From Candidatus Firestoneibacteriota bacterium (GTDB lineage Bacteria > Oederibacteriota > D2-FULL-39-29 > CAIOVX01), in contig CAIWRR010000210.1 in the NCBI GenBank assembly GCA_903915125.1, positions 1-39,307 of the forward strand: 39,307 nucleotides of DNA, in the 5' to 3' direction. Numbering within the stretch: position 1 is the stretch's first letter; each line of letters begins with the position of its first letter. The notes under the pieces are model-generated. The model was given only the letters and a program-made list of their open reading frames with translations. It searched no databases and had not been told where the DNA came from. Shown in pieces: positions 1 to 9,821 of this stretch. Made by a program: the position numbers and the translations under genes.

Positions 1-177
1 ATCTGCGCTCCCCGACGCCAGTTTCTTCCCGTCTGGGGAATAGGTTACTGACAACACACAATCAGTATGGCCTGTTAGCGTTTTAACCAGAAGTGATTCT
101 CCCTCTGTTCCTTCTTCCGCGAAAACGCAGCCGGAAAATATTATAAACAATACTCCAATAACTATCTTCTTGAACAT
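1..177 (-). CDS. WD40-repeat protein, N-terminal fragment (truncated by window edge), with signal peptide
   Basis: Minus-strand reading MFKKIVIGVLFIIFSGCVFAEEGTEGESLLVKTLTGHTDCVLSVTYSPDGKKLASGSAD; LTGH..V.SV.YSPDGK.LASGSAD is a WD40 repeat motif; AAAGGAG upstream of the ATG. Not in the supplied ORF track. Confidence 0.85.
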   Translation of the reverse strand, partial: MFKKIVIGVLFIIFSGCVFAEEGTEGESLLVKTLTGHTDCVLSVTYSPDGKKLASGSAD

Positions 178-273
178 ATATGCTCCTTTACACTTTTGAT
201 TTTTTAAAAAAAGGGAGCAGACCTTATATATTTCACGGAAATCTTTGATTTTTGGCAAGTCTCGCTTCTTATT

Positions 274-363
274 TGGCGGAGGGTGCAGGACTCGAACCTG
301 CATGTCCCGTGAAGGACTCCTGATTTCAAGTCAGGTGTCTTAGCCATTAGAACTAACCCTCCG
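274..363 (-). tRNA. tRNA-Ser (anticodon UGA), long variable arm, CCA encoded
   Basis: Acceptor stem CGGAGGG/CCCTCCG, anticodon loop CTTGAAA, variable arm, T-arm GCAGGTTCGAGTCCTGC, 3' CCA. Confidence 0.93.
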
Positions 364-373
364 TGCTTCGGCA

Positions 374-1804
374 TTATTTAACGGTGTTCATTATTTCGGC
401 AGATTTAAAGAGATCCACTGCTTTTTTTATGGCGTCGTCATCTTCAACTCTGGCTCTTTCCCCGTCAGATTCTCCTTTAACAGTCCGAATTATCTCCGCC
501 CTTATGAAGCTCTTCAAAAACTGCCTGTTCTTTTCAATTTCCAGGTCGCTAATCACAAAACCTGAAGCTCTCGCGTCCTTTAACATATCCTCCGCCATTT
601 TGTCGTCTACTTTCACTTTCTCATCCGCCGCCGGATTGGCCTTGACATATTTTTTTGCATAATTCGCGAAATGTTCATAGTAGTTCAATCTCCATACCTG
701 GTCACCCGGATATTTATCCTCGCTGATTATATCCGGCGTGATGCCTTTTTCGTGAATCTTTCTGCCAAGCGGCGTATAGTAGTAGGCGGTCGTAAGTCTG
801 AGCCCTGAACCGTCGGAAAGCCTGAAAATGCTTTGAACCGAGGCCTTGCCGAAAGATTGCGTTCCCATTACTACCGCTCTCTTATTGTCCTGCAATGCCC
901 CTGTAACTATCTCTGAGGCTGATGCGCTGCCTTTGTTTACCAGGACAATCATCGGGACTTTTTCACCGAAAGCGCCGCCGCCTGTAGAACTATATTTCCG
1001 GTTCATGCCGCTTATCCTGCCTTTGGTGTAAACTATCAATTTGTCGCCTGACAGAAATCTGTCAGCAATATCAACCGAGACATCAAGCAGCCCTCCCGGG
1101 TTACCGCGCAAGTCAAGTATTACGCCCTTGACATTCGCTTTTTCCAGTTTTTCCAGCGCGGCGCCGATATCCCTTCCCGAACTCTCAATGAAATTTCTGA
1201 GTCTTATATACCCGTAGTTGTCAGTAAGCACGTAAGAATCAACGCTCTGTATCTTAATGTTATCCCTCGTTATTTCAACTTCAACCAACTGATCTTCGCC
1301 TTCATGCGCGATGCTTAGCTTCACCTTTGTGCCTTTCGGCCCGCGGATTTTCTTTATGGCTTCGTCAATAGTCTTGCCTTTCGTAAGTTCACCCTCTATC
1401 TTAATAATCCTGTCGCCGCTTCGGATGCCCTGCTGCCAGGCCGGGCTTTTTTCAATTGGAGAGACGATTGTAAGAATATCGCTTCTCAGCGTGATTTCAA
1501 CCCCTATCCCGCCAAAAACTCCCGAGGTTTCCGTTTGCAGCTCGGCAAACTGATCATTGTCCATGAAATGGCTATGCACATCAAGCGTGCCTATCATGCC
1601 TTTTATGGCGCCGTGAAACAGAAGATCTCCCTTTATTTTATCTTCGTCCACGTAATTCTTAATAATATAATCGAGCGACTCGCTCATTACGGGAAGTTCT
1701 TTGTACACCTTATCGACAAGCAATCTATCCTGTTCCGGCGTATTCTCGCCGAACAAAGGCAGAAGAGCAAAAACTGTCATAAAGGCAATCAGTACTTTTT
1801 TCAT
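374..1804 (-). CDS. ctpA: S41 family carboxyl-terminal processing protease with PDZ domain
   Basis: Signal peptide MKKVLIAFMTVFALLP, PDZ region, DLRGNPGG and GSASASEIVTGALQD...GTQSFGKASVQ catalytic motifs. Start moved to the internal Met (ORF begins 1822). Confidence 0.93.
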   Translation of the reverse strand: MKKVLIAFMTVFALLPLFGENTPEQDRLLVDKVYKELPVMSESLDYIIKNYVDEDKIKGDLLFHGAIKGMIGTLDVHSHFMDNDQFAELQTETSGVFGGIGVEITLRSDILTIVSPIEKSPAWQQGIRSGDRIIKIEGELTKGKTIDEAIKKIRGPKGTKVKLSIAHEGEDQLVEVEITRDNIKIQSVDSYVLTDNYGYIRLRNFIESSGRDIGAALEKLEKANVKGVILDLRGNPGGLLDVSVDIADRFLSGDKLIVYTKGRISGMNRKYSSTGGGAFGEKVPMIVLVNKGSASASEIVTGALQDNKRAVVMGTQSFGKASVQSIFRLSDGSGLRLTTAYYYTPLGRKIHEKGITPDIISEDKYPGDQVWRLNYYEHFANYAKKYVKANPAADEKVKVDDKMAEDMLKDARASGFVISDLEIEKNRQFLKSFIRAEIIRTVKGESDGERARVEDDDAIKKAVDLFKSAEIMNTVK

Positions 1805-1843
1805 AGTATTCATCTCCCACAACAGACTTATTGTGTATCCTCG

Positions 1844-2998
1844 CTATTTAGCAAACCAATCCGCCGGATTCTGCGGCTTGCCGTCTTTTCTGATTTCAAA
1901 ATACAGCCCCGGCGTTTCCGACAAACCCGTGTCTCCCACTTTTCCGATCATGTCAGAAGTTGTGACCTTCTGCCCGAAGCTTACAGAGATATCGGAAAGA
2001 CGCCCATAAATACCGACGACATTATTTCCGTGGTCAACCAGCACTGTTTTTCCGTATCCTTTAAACCTGTCAGCAAAGATAACGATCCCGGAGTAAACAG
2101 GGTGAACCGCATCGTTAAGCTTTGCGGCAATTTCAACGCCATTATTGAACACGTAAACGTTAAACTTTGGGTGCTTGTACTTTCCGAAAAAGGACGATAT
2201 TTTGCCCGCGGAAGGCTGAGGCAGTTTTCCTTTGAATTTATTTATGTCTCCTTCTGATTGGGGAATTTCTATCTTCCGCGCGCCTTCAGCATACTGCTTA
2301 ATCATTAATTCCAGTTTGCCTGATTGTTGTTTCAGCTCGGCAATAACCTGTTCGAAAAGCGCCTGCTCCGCCTTAATGCCGTTCAGTAAACCGCTTTTCT
2401 CCTTTTTCTGCTCGGTAAGCTCCGAACTCTTTTCCTCGGCGGTTTTGCGGTACGACTCGTACTTTGCATATTTTCTTTCAAAAGCCGTCTTCTTTGTGGA
2501 GAGGTCTTTTTTCTTCTTGAGAATGGTGTTTTTAAGTTCTACATCCTTCTTTGCAATGGCGACAAGAATATCGTACTTTGTCATAAAGTCTTCGAAACTG
2601 ACAGCAGACAAGAGCGTTTTCAGGCTTTTGAAACTGCCTTCCTTGTACAATTGGCGCATTCTCTCGCTTAAATCATTTTCTACCTGGCTGAGTTTGGCGC
2701 TCTCAGTCCCTATCTGGTCCTTTGAATAGCCGATCTCTTTCTCATACTGATCACTTTTGGCTTTGCAATTCACGACTCTTGTTTTGAGCTCGTCAAGTTT
2801 CTTGTCATATTTTTGCAGCTGGTAAAGGACGCTCTTCTCTTCCTCATAAAGCTTGTACTGCTTTTCAATCTTTGCCTGGATTTCTTTGTTAACTTTTTCA
2901 AGCTCTTTTCTATTATCCTCGGCGGCCTGCGCAAAGAGCTGCAGAGCCGGCAGGAATAAGAACGCTGTAAAAGCGGCAGCTTTTATGGCTTTCCTCAG
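1844..2998 (-). CDS. envC: EnvC-like murein hydrolase activator / M23 peptidase-domain protein with coiled coil; start codon uncertain
   Basis: C-terminal LytM/M23-like domain (VYSGIVIFADRFKGYGKTVLVDHGNNVVGIYGRLSDISVSFGQKV) after a coiled coil. The frame is open upstream of the annotated GTG (2773) and encodes a signal peptide (RKAIKAAAFTAFLFLPALQLFAQA); see findings. Confidence 0.82.
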   Translation of the reverse strand: MRKAIKAAAFTAFLFLPALQLFAQAAEDNRKELEKVNKEIQAKIEKQYKLYEEEKSVLYQLQKYDKKLDELKTRVVNCKAKSDQYEKEIGYSKDQIGTESAKLSQVENDLSERMRQLYKEGSFKSLKTLLSAVSFEDFMTKYDILVAIAKKDVELKNTILKKKKDLSTKKTAFERKYAKYESYRKTAEEKSSELTEQKKEKSGLLNGIKAEQALFEQVIAELKQQSGKLELMIKQYAEGARKIEIPQSEGDINKFKGKLPQPSAGKISSFFGKYKHPKFNVYVFNNGVEIAAKLNDAVHPVYSGIVIFADRFKGYGKTVLVDHGNNVVGIYGRLSDISVSFGQKVTTSDMIGKVGDTGLSETPGLYFEIRKDGKPQNPADWFAK

Positions 2999-3858
2999 GA
3001 ATTCGATTGTTCTATCCTGATAAATACGCTGCTAAGAAAACCAAGCGCGGCTGAAAACAGCACGATTCCTGAAAATAATGCAAAATCAACCCTGGCCCAT
3101 TTATCGGACCAAAGCATGTTAATCTTGCCGATAACCGCCATTTCCATCAAAAACAACAATGACGCGGCGATGAAGCCTCCGACAGCGCCGAGAATGACGC
3201 TTTCAAGAATGAAGACTTCTTTAAGAGCGTCCGCTTTGCTCCCTGATTTGAGCATTGAATTTATAAGGCCTCGCCTTGAATGAATATTGTTTCTGACAGT
3301 GCTTGTGATAACAAACGCGGAACTAAGAACAAGTATCAACGCATACCCTGACACGAATAGTTCCACCCCTGATACTATGTTGAAAAAACGCTCTGTTTCT
3401 TCCTTTCGGTAGATTACCTCCTTTATACCAGGCAGAGTGCCGACAAAAGCTGCAAGTTCCTGCAGCCCTTTATTGTTGCGATGTTCTTTCTCGACTTCGA
3501 CCTGCACGGCGTTTGGCAGAGGATTTTCTTTTACGTTATCAACATAGCTCTTGAAATCCGGATCTGACGCGAATCTTTTGATTGCTTCTTCTTTTGGGAC
3601 ATAGTGGCAGTCGCTTACCCCGGCCTGCGCTTTAATTTGCGCAATCATCTGGACTAAATCCTCAGGTTTAATTTTCTCGGAGGTATAAGCCGTGATCTGA
3701 ACGCTCGAATTGACCTCATTCAGGAATTTATTAAGGTTGCGGATAACATGGAAGGATATCCCTAGTATCAGCATATTGCAAACCAGCACTGCAACCGTTG
3801 TTGCCGCGGTAAACCTGTTCTTAGAGATAGTTTTTATTGCTTCCTTAAATATTTTCAT
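2995..3858 (-). CDS. ftsX: Cell division protein FtsX-like ABC transporter permease
   Basis: 287 aa, four TM segments and an extracytoplasmic domain with FtsX-like SVQITAYTSEKI and YVPKEEAIKRF motifs. Confidence 0.9.
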   Translation of the reverse strand: MKIFKEAIKTISKNRFTAATTVAVLVCNMLILGISFHVIRNLNKFLNEVNSSVQITAYTSEKIKPEDLVQMIAQIKAQAGVSDCHYVPKEEAIKRFASDPDFKSYVDNVKENPLPNAVQVEVEKEHRNNKGLQELAAFVGTLPGIKEVIYRKEETERFFNIVSGVELFVSGYALILVLSSAFVITSTVRNNIHSRRGLINSMLKSGSKADALKEVFILESVILGAVGGFIAASLLFLMEMAVIGKINMLWSDKWARVDFALFSGIVLFSAALGFLSSVFIRIEQSNS

Positions 3859-4538
3859 CAGGTAATCCAGCTCCTAAGCTCGTTAGCGTTCACAATAAGA
3901 ATGTGCTTGTTGATGTCTTCAACGCATCCGCTTTCCCGAAAGTCGCCTAAAACTGAAGTAACTACCTCACGTGCTGTGCCCACGATATCAGCCAGATCTT
4001 GGTGTGTAAGCTTAAGGTTCAACCTGACTCCCGCAGGCGTCTTGACGCCGTATTTTGCAGCCAGATCCAGAAGCGCGCTGGCAACCCGGCCGGGTAAGTT
4101 GCGAAACGTAAGATCTTCGATCTGTTTGTCGCAATATCTGAGCCTCACGCTCAGAGCTTTAAGGAGTTTCAGCGCTATTTGAGGATTATCAAGAAGTATT
4201 TTCTTAACAATACCGCGGCTAAGCGCAAAAACCTCTGCATCCTCAATGACCAGGGCAGAGGCTGATCGTTTTTCCTGATCGAGCATAGCCATTTCACCGA
4301 AAAAGTCGCCGTCTTTGAGATATGCAAGCGTTTTCAATCTTCCGCTTTTGTCTGCGGTGTAAATCTTAACCAAACCATGAATAATCACATAAAGACTTTT
4401 GCCTTCTTCATTCTCCTTGAATAGATGAGCTCCTTTAGGGTATTTCTTCTTTATCAGTGATTTTGCGATGATATTCACATCATTATTTGTGATCCCTGAA
4501 AATACCGGTACTTTTTTTAGAAGTGATTTCGTATTCAT
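3858..4538 (-). CDS. Crp/Fnr family transcriptional regulator
   Basis: cNMP-binding fold (FGEMAMLDQEKRSASALV) and C-terminal HTH (LTHQDLADIVGTAREVVTSVLGDFRESGCV). Confidence 0.93.
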   Translation of the reverse strand: MNTKSLLKKVPVFSGITNNDVNIIAKSLIKKKYPKGAHLFKENEEGKSLYVIIHGLVKIYTADKSGRLKTLAYLKDGDFFGEMAMLDQEKRSASALVIEDAEVFALSRGIVKKILLDNPQIALKLLKALSVRLRYCDKQIEDLTFRNLPGRVASALLDLAAKYGVKTPAGVRLNLKLTHQDLADIVGTAREVVTSVLGDFRESGCVEDINKHILIVNANELRSWIT

Positions 4539-4559
4539 ATTCCTCCTAAAACCCCATTA

Positions 4560-4588
4560 ATTATAACAATTATGCAGTAATAATTCAA
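4560..4588 (-). promoter_or_regulatory. Predicted sigma70-type promoter for the crp/fnr-ftsX-envC-ctpA operon
   Basis: Minus strand TTGAAT (4583-4588), 17 nt, TATAAT (4560-4565), about 22 nt before the ATG. Confidence 0.7.
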
Positions 4589-4615
4589 CAAAGGTAATAG
4601 GAGGGTTTTAAAGAA

Positions 4616-7432
4616 CTAAAGGACTTTTTTGAGGAATTTTCCTGTGTGGGAATTCTTGTTGCCGGCTATCTCTTCAGGGCTCCCGGCAGCCACCACGTAA
4701 CCGCCCGCTGAACCTCCCTCCGGCCCGAGATCAATTACATGATCTGCTGTTTTGATGACATCCAGATTATGTTCTATTACAACAATGCTGTTCCCTCTGT
4801 CCCGGAGCCGGAATAGCACCTCTAAAAGCTTTTTAATATCATCAAAATGCAGCCCGGTGGTAGGCTCGTCGAGTATGTAAAGCGTTTGTCCCGTGGCGCG
4901 CTTGCTGAGTTCCGCTGAAAGTTTTATCCTTTGCGCTTCCCCGCCTGAAAGAGTTGTAGCGGGCTGCCCCAGTTTTATGTAGCCCAGACCAACATCCTCA
5001 AGGGTTTGTAGAATTAAATGTATTTTCGGAATATTCCTGAAGAATTCGAGCGCCGCGGTGACGGTCATATCAAGAACCTCTGCGATATTCTTCCCGCGGT
5101 ATTTCACTTCCAGCGTTTCCCTGTTGTACCGGTGTCCTTTGCATACTTCGCATTGTACATACACATCAGGCAAGAAGTGCATTTCTATTCGTAGAATACC
5201 GTCTCCTTCGCAAGCCTCACACCTTCCGCCTTTGACGTTAAAACTAAATCTACCCGGGTTATAACCGCGGGTTTTTGCCTCAATTGTTTCCGTAAATAAA
5301 TCCCGAATGTGCGTAAAAACTCCGCTGTAGGTGGCCGGATTGCTTCTTGGCGTCCTTCCAATCGGCTGCTGGTCAATGTTAATGACCCGGTCAATCTTTT
5401 CCGCCCCGATGAGTTTGTGGTAGCCGGAAGGCCGCAACCCCGTACGGAACAATTCATGAATTATCGCAGGATAAAGAGTTTCCTGGACAAGAGAACTCTT
5501 GCCTGAACCTGACACTCCGGTAACGCACGTAAAGCATTTCAGCGGGAATTCAGCGTCTATCTTTTTCAGGTTATTTGTTTCTGCGCCGATCAATTTCAGG
5601 CTTTCGCCTGAGCATTCCATCCTTGCATGCGGGACATTTATCTTCAGGTCGCCGCGAAGATATTTCCCGGTCAGCGATTCCTTGGATGCAAGTATGTCTT
5701 TTATCGGACCTGCGGCTATAACATAGCCCCCGTCGGCGCCTGCGCCGGGCCCAAGGTCAACAATGTAATCAGCTTCCCTCATCGTATCTTCATCGTGTTC
5801 AACTACTATTACGGTATTACCCTGATCTCTCAGGGTTTTAAGCGTGTTAAGCAGCTTCTCGTTATCCTTCTGGTGCAAACCTATGCTTGGCTCGTCAAGA
5901 ACATACAAGACTCCGACTAATGATGCTCCTATTTGAGTCGCGAGATGAATTCTCTGCGACTCGCCTCCGGATAGAGTCATCGCCGCGCGGTTTAAAGTCA
6001 GGTATCCCAACCCCACGTTCACCAGAAAACCAAGTCTTGCCCGGATTTCTTTAAGCACCTGCCTGGAAATCTGGGCTTCGCGGTCGGTGAGCCTGACCGA
6101 CTTAAAGAACTCAAGGCATTCGCTGACGCTCAGCCCCGTAGTCTGATTAATATTTTTACCTGCTATCTTTACGCTTAACGTTTCCTTCTTGAGTCTCGCC
6201 CCCCCGCAAACAGGACATTTGTTGCTCCTCATGTAATGCCCTATTACTTCGTTCCTGATATATTCAGACTCTGTGTCAGTAAATCTTCTCTTCAGGTTGG
6301 GGAGAACACCTTCGTACTTTCCTGTATATGAATGCGTAGCCTGCGATGATGTAAAGTTAAACTTAATTTTTTCTTCGCCTGAGCCGTAAAGTATAATGTC
6401 CTTGTGTTCCTTTTTCAGGTTCTTGAATGGAACATCCGTTCTGAAACCATAATGTTTTCCGACTGCCTTAAGCATGCTCTGGTAATAAAAAGCAGTACTG
6501 CTGCTCCATGGAGCGATTGCGCCCGCGTCCAGGCTTTTTTCTTTATCCGGTACAACGAGGTCAGGATCAATCTCAAGTTTTTGCCCCAAACCTCCGCATT
6601 CCGGGCACGCGCCAAACGGATTATTGAAAGAAAACATTCTCGGGGTTAACTCGCTTATACCTGTGCCGCAGTCAACACAGGAGAATTTTTCCGAGAAAGG
6701 GATTTCCTTTTCCGCGTTTACAATGAGAGTCAGGTTGCCGTCTCCCAGCTTCAGAGCAGACTCAACAGAAGCGGCGATTCTCTTTCTGGAATCCGGCCCG
6801 ACTGTGATACGATCAACCACTACCGAGATGCTGTGCTTCTTGTTCTTTTCGAGCTTTATGTCGTCGCTGATATCATGAATCTTGCCGTCAATCCTTACAC
6901 GGACAAAACCTTCTTGTCGTATCCCGTCAAGGAGTTTCTGGTATTCGCCTTTTCTTCCGGAAATTACCGGCGCCAGGATCTGAAGTTTGCTTCCCGCTTC
7001 AAACGAGAGTATTCTGTCCGTTATCTGCTCTGCGGATTGTTTTTCAATTTTCTTGCCGCACTGATGGCAATGCGGTATTCCTATACGGGCGTAAAGAAGC
7101 CTGAGGTAGTCATAGATTTCTGTTACCGTGCCGACTGTTGACCTTGGATTGTGGGAAGGGGTTTTCTGCTCTATAGCAATGGCCGGTGAAAGTCCGTCAA
7201 TATAATCAACATCCGGTTTTTCCATCTGCCCCAGAAATTGCCTGGCATAAGCAGATAAGGATTCGACATAACGCCGCTGTCCTTCCGCATAGATAGTATC
7301 GAAAGCAAGCGATGATTTCCCTGATCCGGACAGGCCCGTTATTACTACTAACTTCTCGCGGGGAATGGAAATATCAAAATTCTTCAGATTGTGCTCTCTC
7401 GCGCCTTTTATGTTAATAAAATCATGTGCCAT
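4616..7432 (-). CDS. uvrA: Excinuclease ABC subunit A
   Basis: 938 aa; two ABC ATPase modules, CxxC zinc motifs, [41 protein letters not shown] start. Confidence 0.98.
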   Translation of the reverse strand: MAHDFINIKGAREHNLKNFDISIPREKLVVITGLSGSGKSSLAFDTIYAEGQRRYVESLSAYARQFLGQMEKPDVDYIDGLSPAIAIEQKTPSHNPRSTVGTVTEIYDYLRLLYARIGIPHCHQCGKKIEKQSAEQITDRILSFEAGSKLQILAPVISGRKGEYQKLLDGIRQEGFVRVRIDGKIHDISDDIKLEKNKKHSISVVVDRITVGPDSRKRIAASVESALKLGDGNLTLIVNAEKEIPFSEKFSCVDCGTGISELTPRMFSFNNPFGACPECGGLGQKLEIDPDLVVPDKEKSLDAGAIAPWSSSTAFYYQSMLKAVGKHYGFRTDVPFKNLKKEHKDIILYGSGEEKIKFNFTSSQATHSYTGKYEGVLPNLKRRFTDTESEYIRNEVIGHYMRSNKCPVCGGARLKKETLSVKIAGKNINQTTGLSVSECLEFFKSVRLTDREAQISRQVLKEIRARLGFLVNVGLGYLTLNRAAMTLSGGESQRIHLATQIGASLVGVLYVLDEPSIGLHQKDNEKLLNTLKTLRDQGNTVIVVEHDEDTMREADYIVDLGPGAGADGGYVIAAGPIKDILASKESLTGKYLRGDLKINVPHARMECSGESLKLIGAETNNLKKIDAEFPLKCFTCVTGVSGSGKSSLVQETLYPAIIHELFRTGLRPSGYHKLIGAEKIDRVINIDQQPIGRTPRSNPATYSGVFTHIRDLFTETIEAKTRGYNPGRFSFNVKGGRCEACEGDGILRIEMHFLPDVYVQCEVCKGHRYNRETLEVKYRGKNIAEVLDMTVTAALEFFRNIPKIHLILQTLEDVGLGYIKLGQPATTLSGGEAQRIKLSAELSKRATGQTLYILDEPTTGLHFDDIKKLLEVLFRLRDRGNSIVVIEHNLDVIKTADHVIDLGPEGGSAGGYVVAAGSPEEIAGNKNSHTGKFLKKVL

Positions 7433-7465
7433 ATATCCTTAGGTTTTTGAAGGCGGAATCAGGCG

Positions 7466-7816
7466 TTATTTCTTTATCCTGTTGTTTTCATCAACAAGGA
7501 TCATAGCAGGTTTCATTGATTTCGCTTCCCGGTCATCATAAATCCCGTAGGAAACTATTGTGACTTTATCCCCAACCTGACCGGCCCGGGCCGCGGGACC
7601 GTTCAGGCAGATAACCCCGCTGCCTCTCTTTCCTTTTATGATGTAGGTTTCAAGCCGGTCGCCGGTATTAAAGTTTAAAACCTGCACTTTTTCATTCGGG
7701 ATGATATCTGACGCCTCAAGCAAATCCTCGTCTATGGTTATACTCCCTTTGTATTTGTGATTAGCTTCTGTAACTGTTGCCATATGTATTTTTGATTTAT
7801 ACATGTGTCTTTGCAT
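7466..7816 (-). CDS. panD: Aspartate 1-decarboxylase
   Basis: [38 protein letters not shown] with the Gly-Ser self-processing site; start chosen at an internal Met, overlapping panC. Confidence 0.95.
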   Translation of the reverse strand: MQRHMYKSKIHMATVTEANHKYKGSITIDEDLLEASDIIPNEKVQVLNFNTGDRLETYIIKGKRGSGVICLNGPAARAGQVGDKVTIVSYGIYDDREAKSMKPAMILVDENNRIKK

Positions 7817-8690
7817 TTTTCCTCCGGTGATGGCTGCCAACTTTCCTGTCAATTAAAATATTATCTATCAGCCTTGTTTTACCGACCCGCGCGGCTACCA
7901 GGGCCAGCACCCTGCCGTCTATTGAAGAAACCGGCTGAAGCGTCTCAGGGTCTGTAATGACCGCGTACTCAATTTTAATGTTTTTTTCACAACCAATCAG
8001 CCTGCGCATGCCGGCAATTACGACTGCGGGATTCCTTTCTCCAAGGTTTATCATCTGCTGCGCTATTTGAAGAGCCTTATAAATCGCGGGAGCCGTCACG
8101 CGTTCTTTTGCGTCCAGGTATGAATTACGCGAACTTTTAGCCAGGCCATCAGCTTCGCGGACGGTAGGGAGTATCAGTATCTCTGCCTTAAAGTTAAGAT
8201 CTCGAACCAGTTTCTTGATTATCAGGCACTGCTGCGCGTCCTTCTGGCCAAAGAACGCTTTATCAGGCTCGGTTATGTTAAGCAATTTTGCAACAACAGT
8301 CATCACACCGCGAAAATGACCTGGCCTTATCTCTCCTTCAAGCAACCCTTCTAGGCCGCCCTGAGGGGAAACATATGTGATATAGCCGTTCGGGTACATT
8401 TCAGAGACTTCAGGAGCAAAAACAACATCAACTCCCGCTTTTTTCAGCAGTGCAAGGTCTCTTTTCATGTTTCTCGGATACTTGGCCAAATCCTCATTCT
8501 TTCCAAACTGTACCGGATTGACAAATATACTGACAACAGTCAAATCTGAGGAATCAATTGAGGCCTTAACGAGTGACAGATGTCCTTCATGCAAATACCC
8601 CATGGTCGGCACAAGGCCTATTGACTTTCCGTTCAGTCTTGCCTTTTTTGAGAAAGCGCTCATTTCCAGAACAGTCTTAAAGAGTCTCAT
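7797..8690 (-). CDS. panC: Pantothenate synthetase (pantoate-beta-alanine ligase)
   Basis: [51 protein letters not shown] motifs. Confidence 0.97.
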   Translation of the reverse strand: MRLFKTVLEMSAFSKKARLNGKSIGLVPTMGYLHEGHLSLVKASIDSSDLTVVSIFVNPVQFGKNEDLAKYPRNMKRDLALLKKAGVDVVFAPEVSEMYPNGYITYVSPQGGLEGLLEGEIRPGHFRGVMTVVAKLLNITEPDKAFFGQKDAQQCLIIKKLVRDLNFKAEILILPTVREADGLAKSSRNSYLDAKERVTAPAIYKALQIAQQMINLGERNPAVVIAGMRRLIGCEKNIKIEYAVITDPETLQPVSSIDGRVLALVAARVGKTRLIDNILIDRKVGSHHRRKNAKTHV

Positions 8691-9337
8691 ATCTTTGGTA
8701 CAGGCAGATAGTACTTAGTCCCCGTTTTCATGCCTTTTATTGTAGAGACCAGATCCTGCAAGTCCAAGAAGTTATTTACAAAATCAATCTCATTAGTACT
8801 GACTATCAGAAGCGGGCTCTCTTTATAATTAAGAAAATACTGATTATAAGCCTTGTTAACCCTGTCTATATAGTCATTGGTGATGGACTTTTCAAATGGC
8901 CTGCCGCGCAGTTTGATGCGGCGAATAAGAGTCTCGGTGCTCGCCTGCAGGTAAACTACCAGATCAGGCCTCGGAACCTTAACCTTAAGGATAGAATAGA
9001 CTTTTTCATACAGGTTCAACTCGTTGTCATCCAGGTTGAGGTACGCGAAGATTCTATCCTTTTCAAACATATAATCCGATATTATGCCCTTCGAGAACAG
9101 GTCTTGTTGAAACAATTCCTGCTGTTGTTTGTATCTGTTAAGCAGAAAGAACAGCTGGGTCTGAAACGCGTAGCTTTTCATTTCCTTGTAGAACCTGGTC
9201 AGAAAGGGATTTTCTTCCACAATTTCCAGGACAGGCCTGAAGTTAAATTCTCGGCTTACAAGTTCGATAAAACTTGTTTTTCCGACCCCGATGGGGCCTT
9301 CAATAACCATATATTTTCCAAAGTTATTTTCCGTCAT
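8687..9337 (-). CDS. Deoxynucleoside kinase family protein
   Basis: MVIEGPIGVGKTSFIELV P-loop, EENPFL, DLVVYLQASTETLIRRIKLRGRPFE; 4-nt overlap with panC. Confidence 0.92.
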   Translation of the reverse strand: MTENNFGKYMVIEGPIGVGKTSFIELVSREFNFRPVLEIVEENPFLTRFYKEMKSYAFQTQLFFLLNRYKQQQELFQQDLFSKGIISDYMFEKDRIFAYLNLDDNELNLYEKVYSILKVKVPRPDLVVYLQASTETLIRRIKLRGRPFEKSITNDYIDRVNKAYNQYFLNYKESPLLIVSTNEIDFVNNFLDLQDLVSTIKGMKTGTKYYLPVPKI

Positions 9338-9338
9338 T

Positions 9339-9821
9339 TTACACCGGCCTTTCCTGCTCTTTTAAATCTATCAACGCTTTAATGGCCCTTCCGATATGAC
9401 CTACGCCGGGAATGCGTATTCCTGGCGCCAGCTCATACAAGGGAAACAGAACAAACGCGCGTCTTGCTATTTCTTTGTGTGGAATTACAAGCTTTGTTGA
9501 TCTAAACTGTTTATTGCCGTAAATAAGGATATCAATATCCGCTATTCTCGGCCCCCATTTTACTGATTTTTTCCGCCCTAAACTACTTTCCACGCGCTTG
9601 CAGGCCAAAAGCAGTTCTATCGGTGAAAGCGCCGTCCTGACCTTCAAAACAGCGTTATAGAAATTTCTTTGTTTAACGCCGCCTACGGGCGCTGTTTCAT
9701 AGACACTTGAATATTCCCTTACATTGACACCTTTAATTCCGTCAAGAATTTCCGATATTTGTTCCAGGTTCTTCATACGGTTTCCTATATTTGAGCCTAT
9801 GCTCAAATACGCGGTCACCAT
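9339..9821 (-). CDS. folK: 2-amino-4-hydroxy-6-hydroxymethyldihydropteridine pyrophosphokinase (HPPK)
   Basis: MVTAYLSIGSNIGNRMKNL, SSVYETAPVGGVKQRNFYNAVLKVRT, GPRIADIDILIYG. Start moved from ORF start 9941. Confidence 0.96.
   Translation of the reverse strand: MVTAYLSIGSNIGNRMKNLEQISEILDGIKGVNVREYSSVYETAPVGGVKQRNFYNAVLKVRTALSPIELLLACKRVESSLGRKKSVKWGPRIADIDILIYGNKQFRSTKLVIPHKEIARRAFVLFPLYELAPGIRIPGVGHIGRAIKALIDLKEQERPV

Noticed and set aside
1535-2257. 240-aa plus-strand ORF
   Set aside because: Antisense to ctpA and the envC-like gene; no recognisable domain and low-complexity composition. Shadow ORF.
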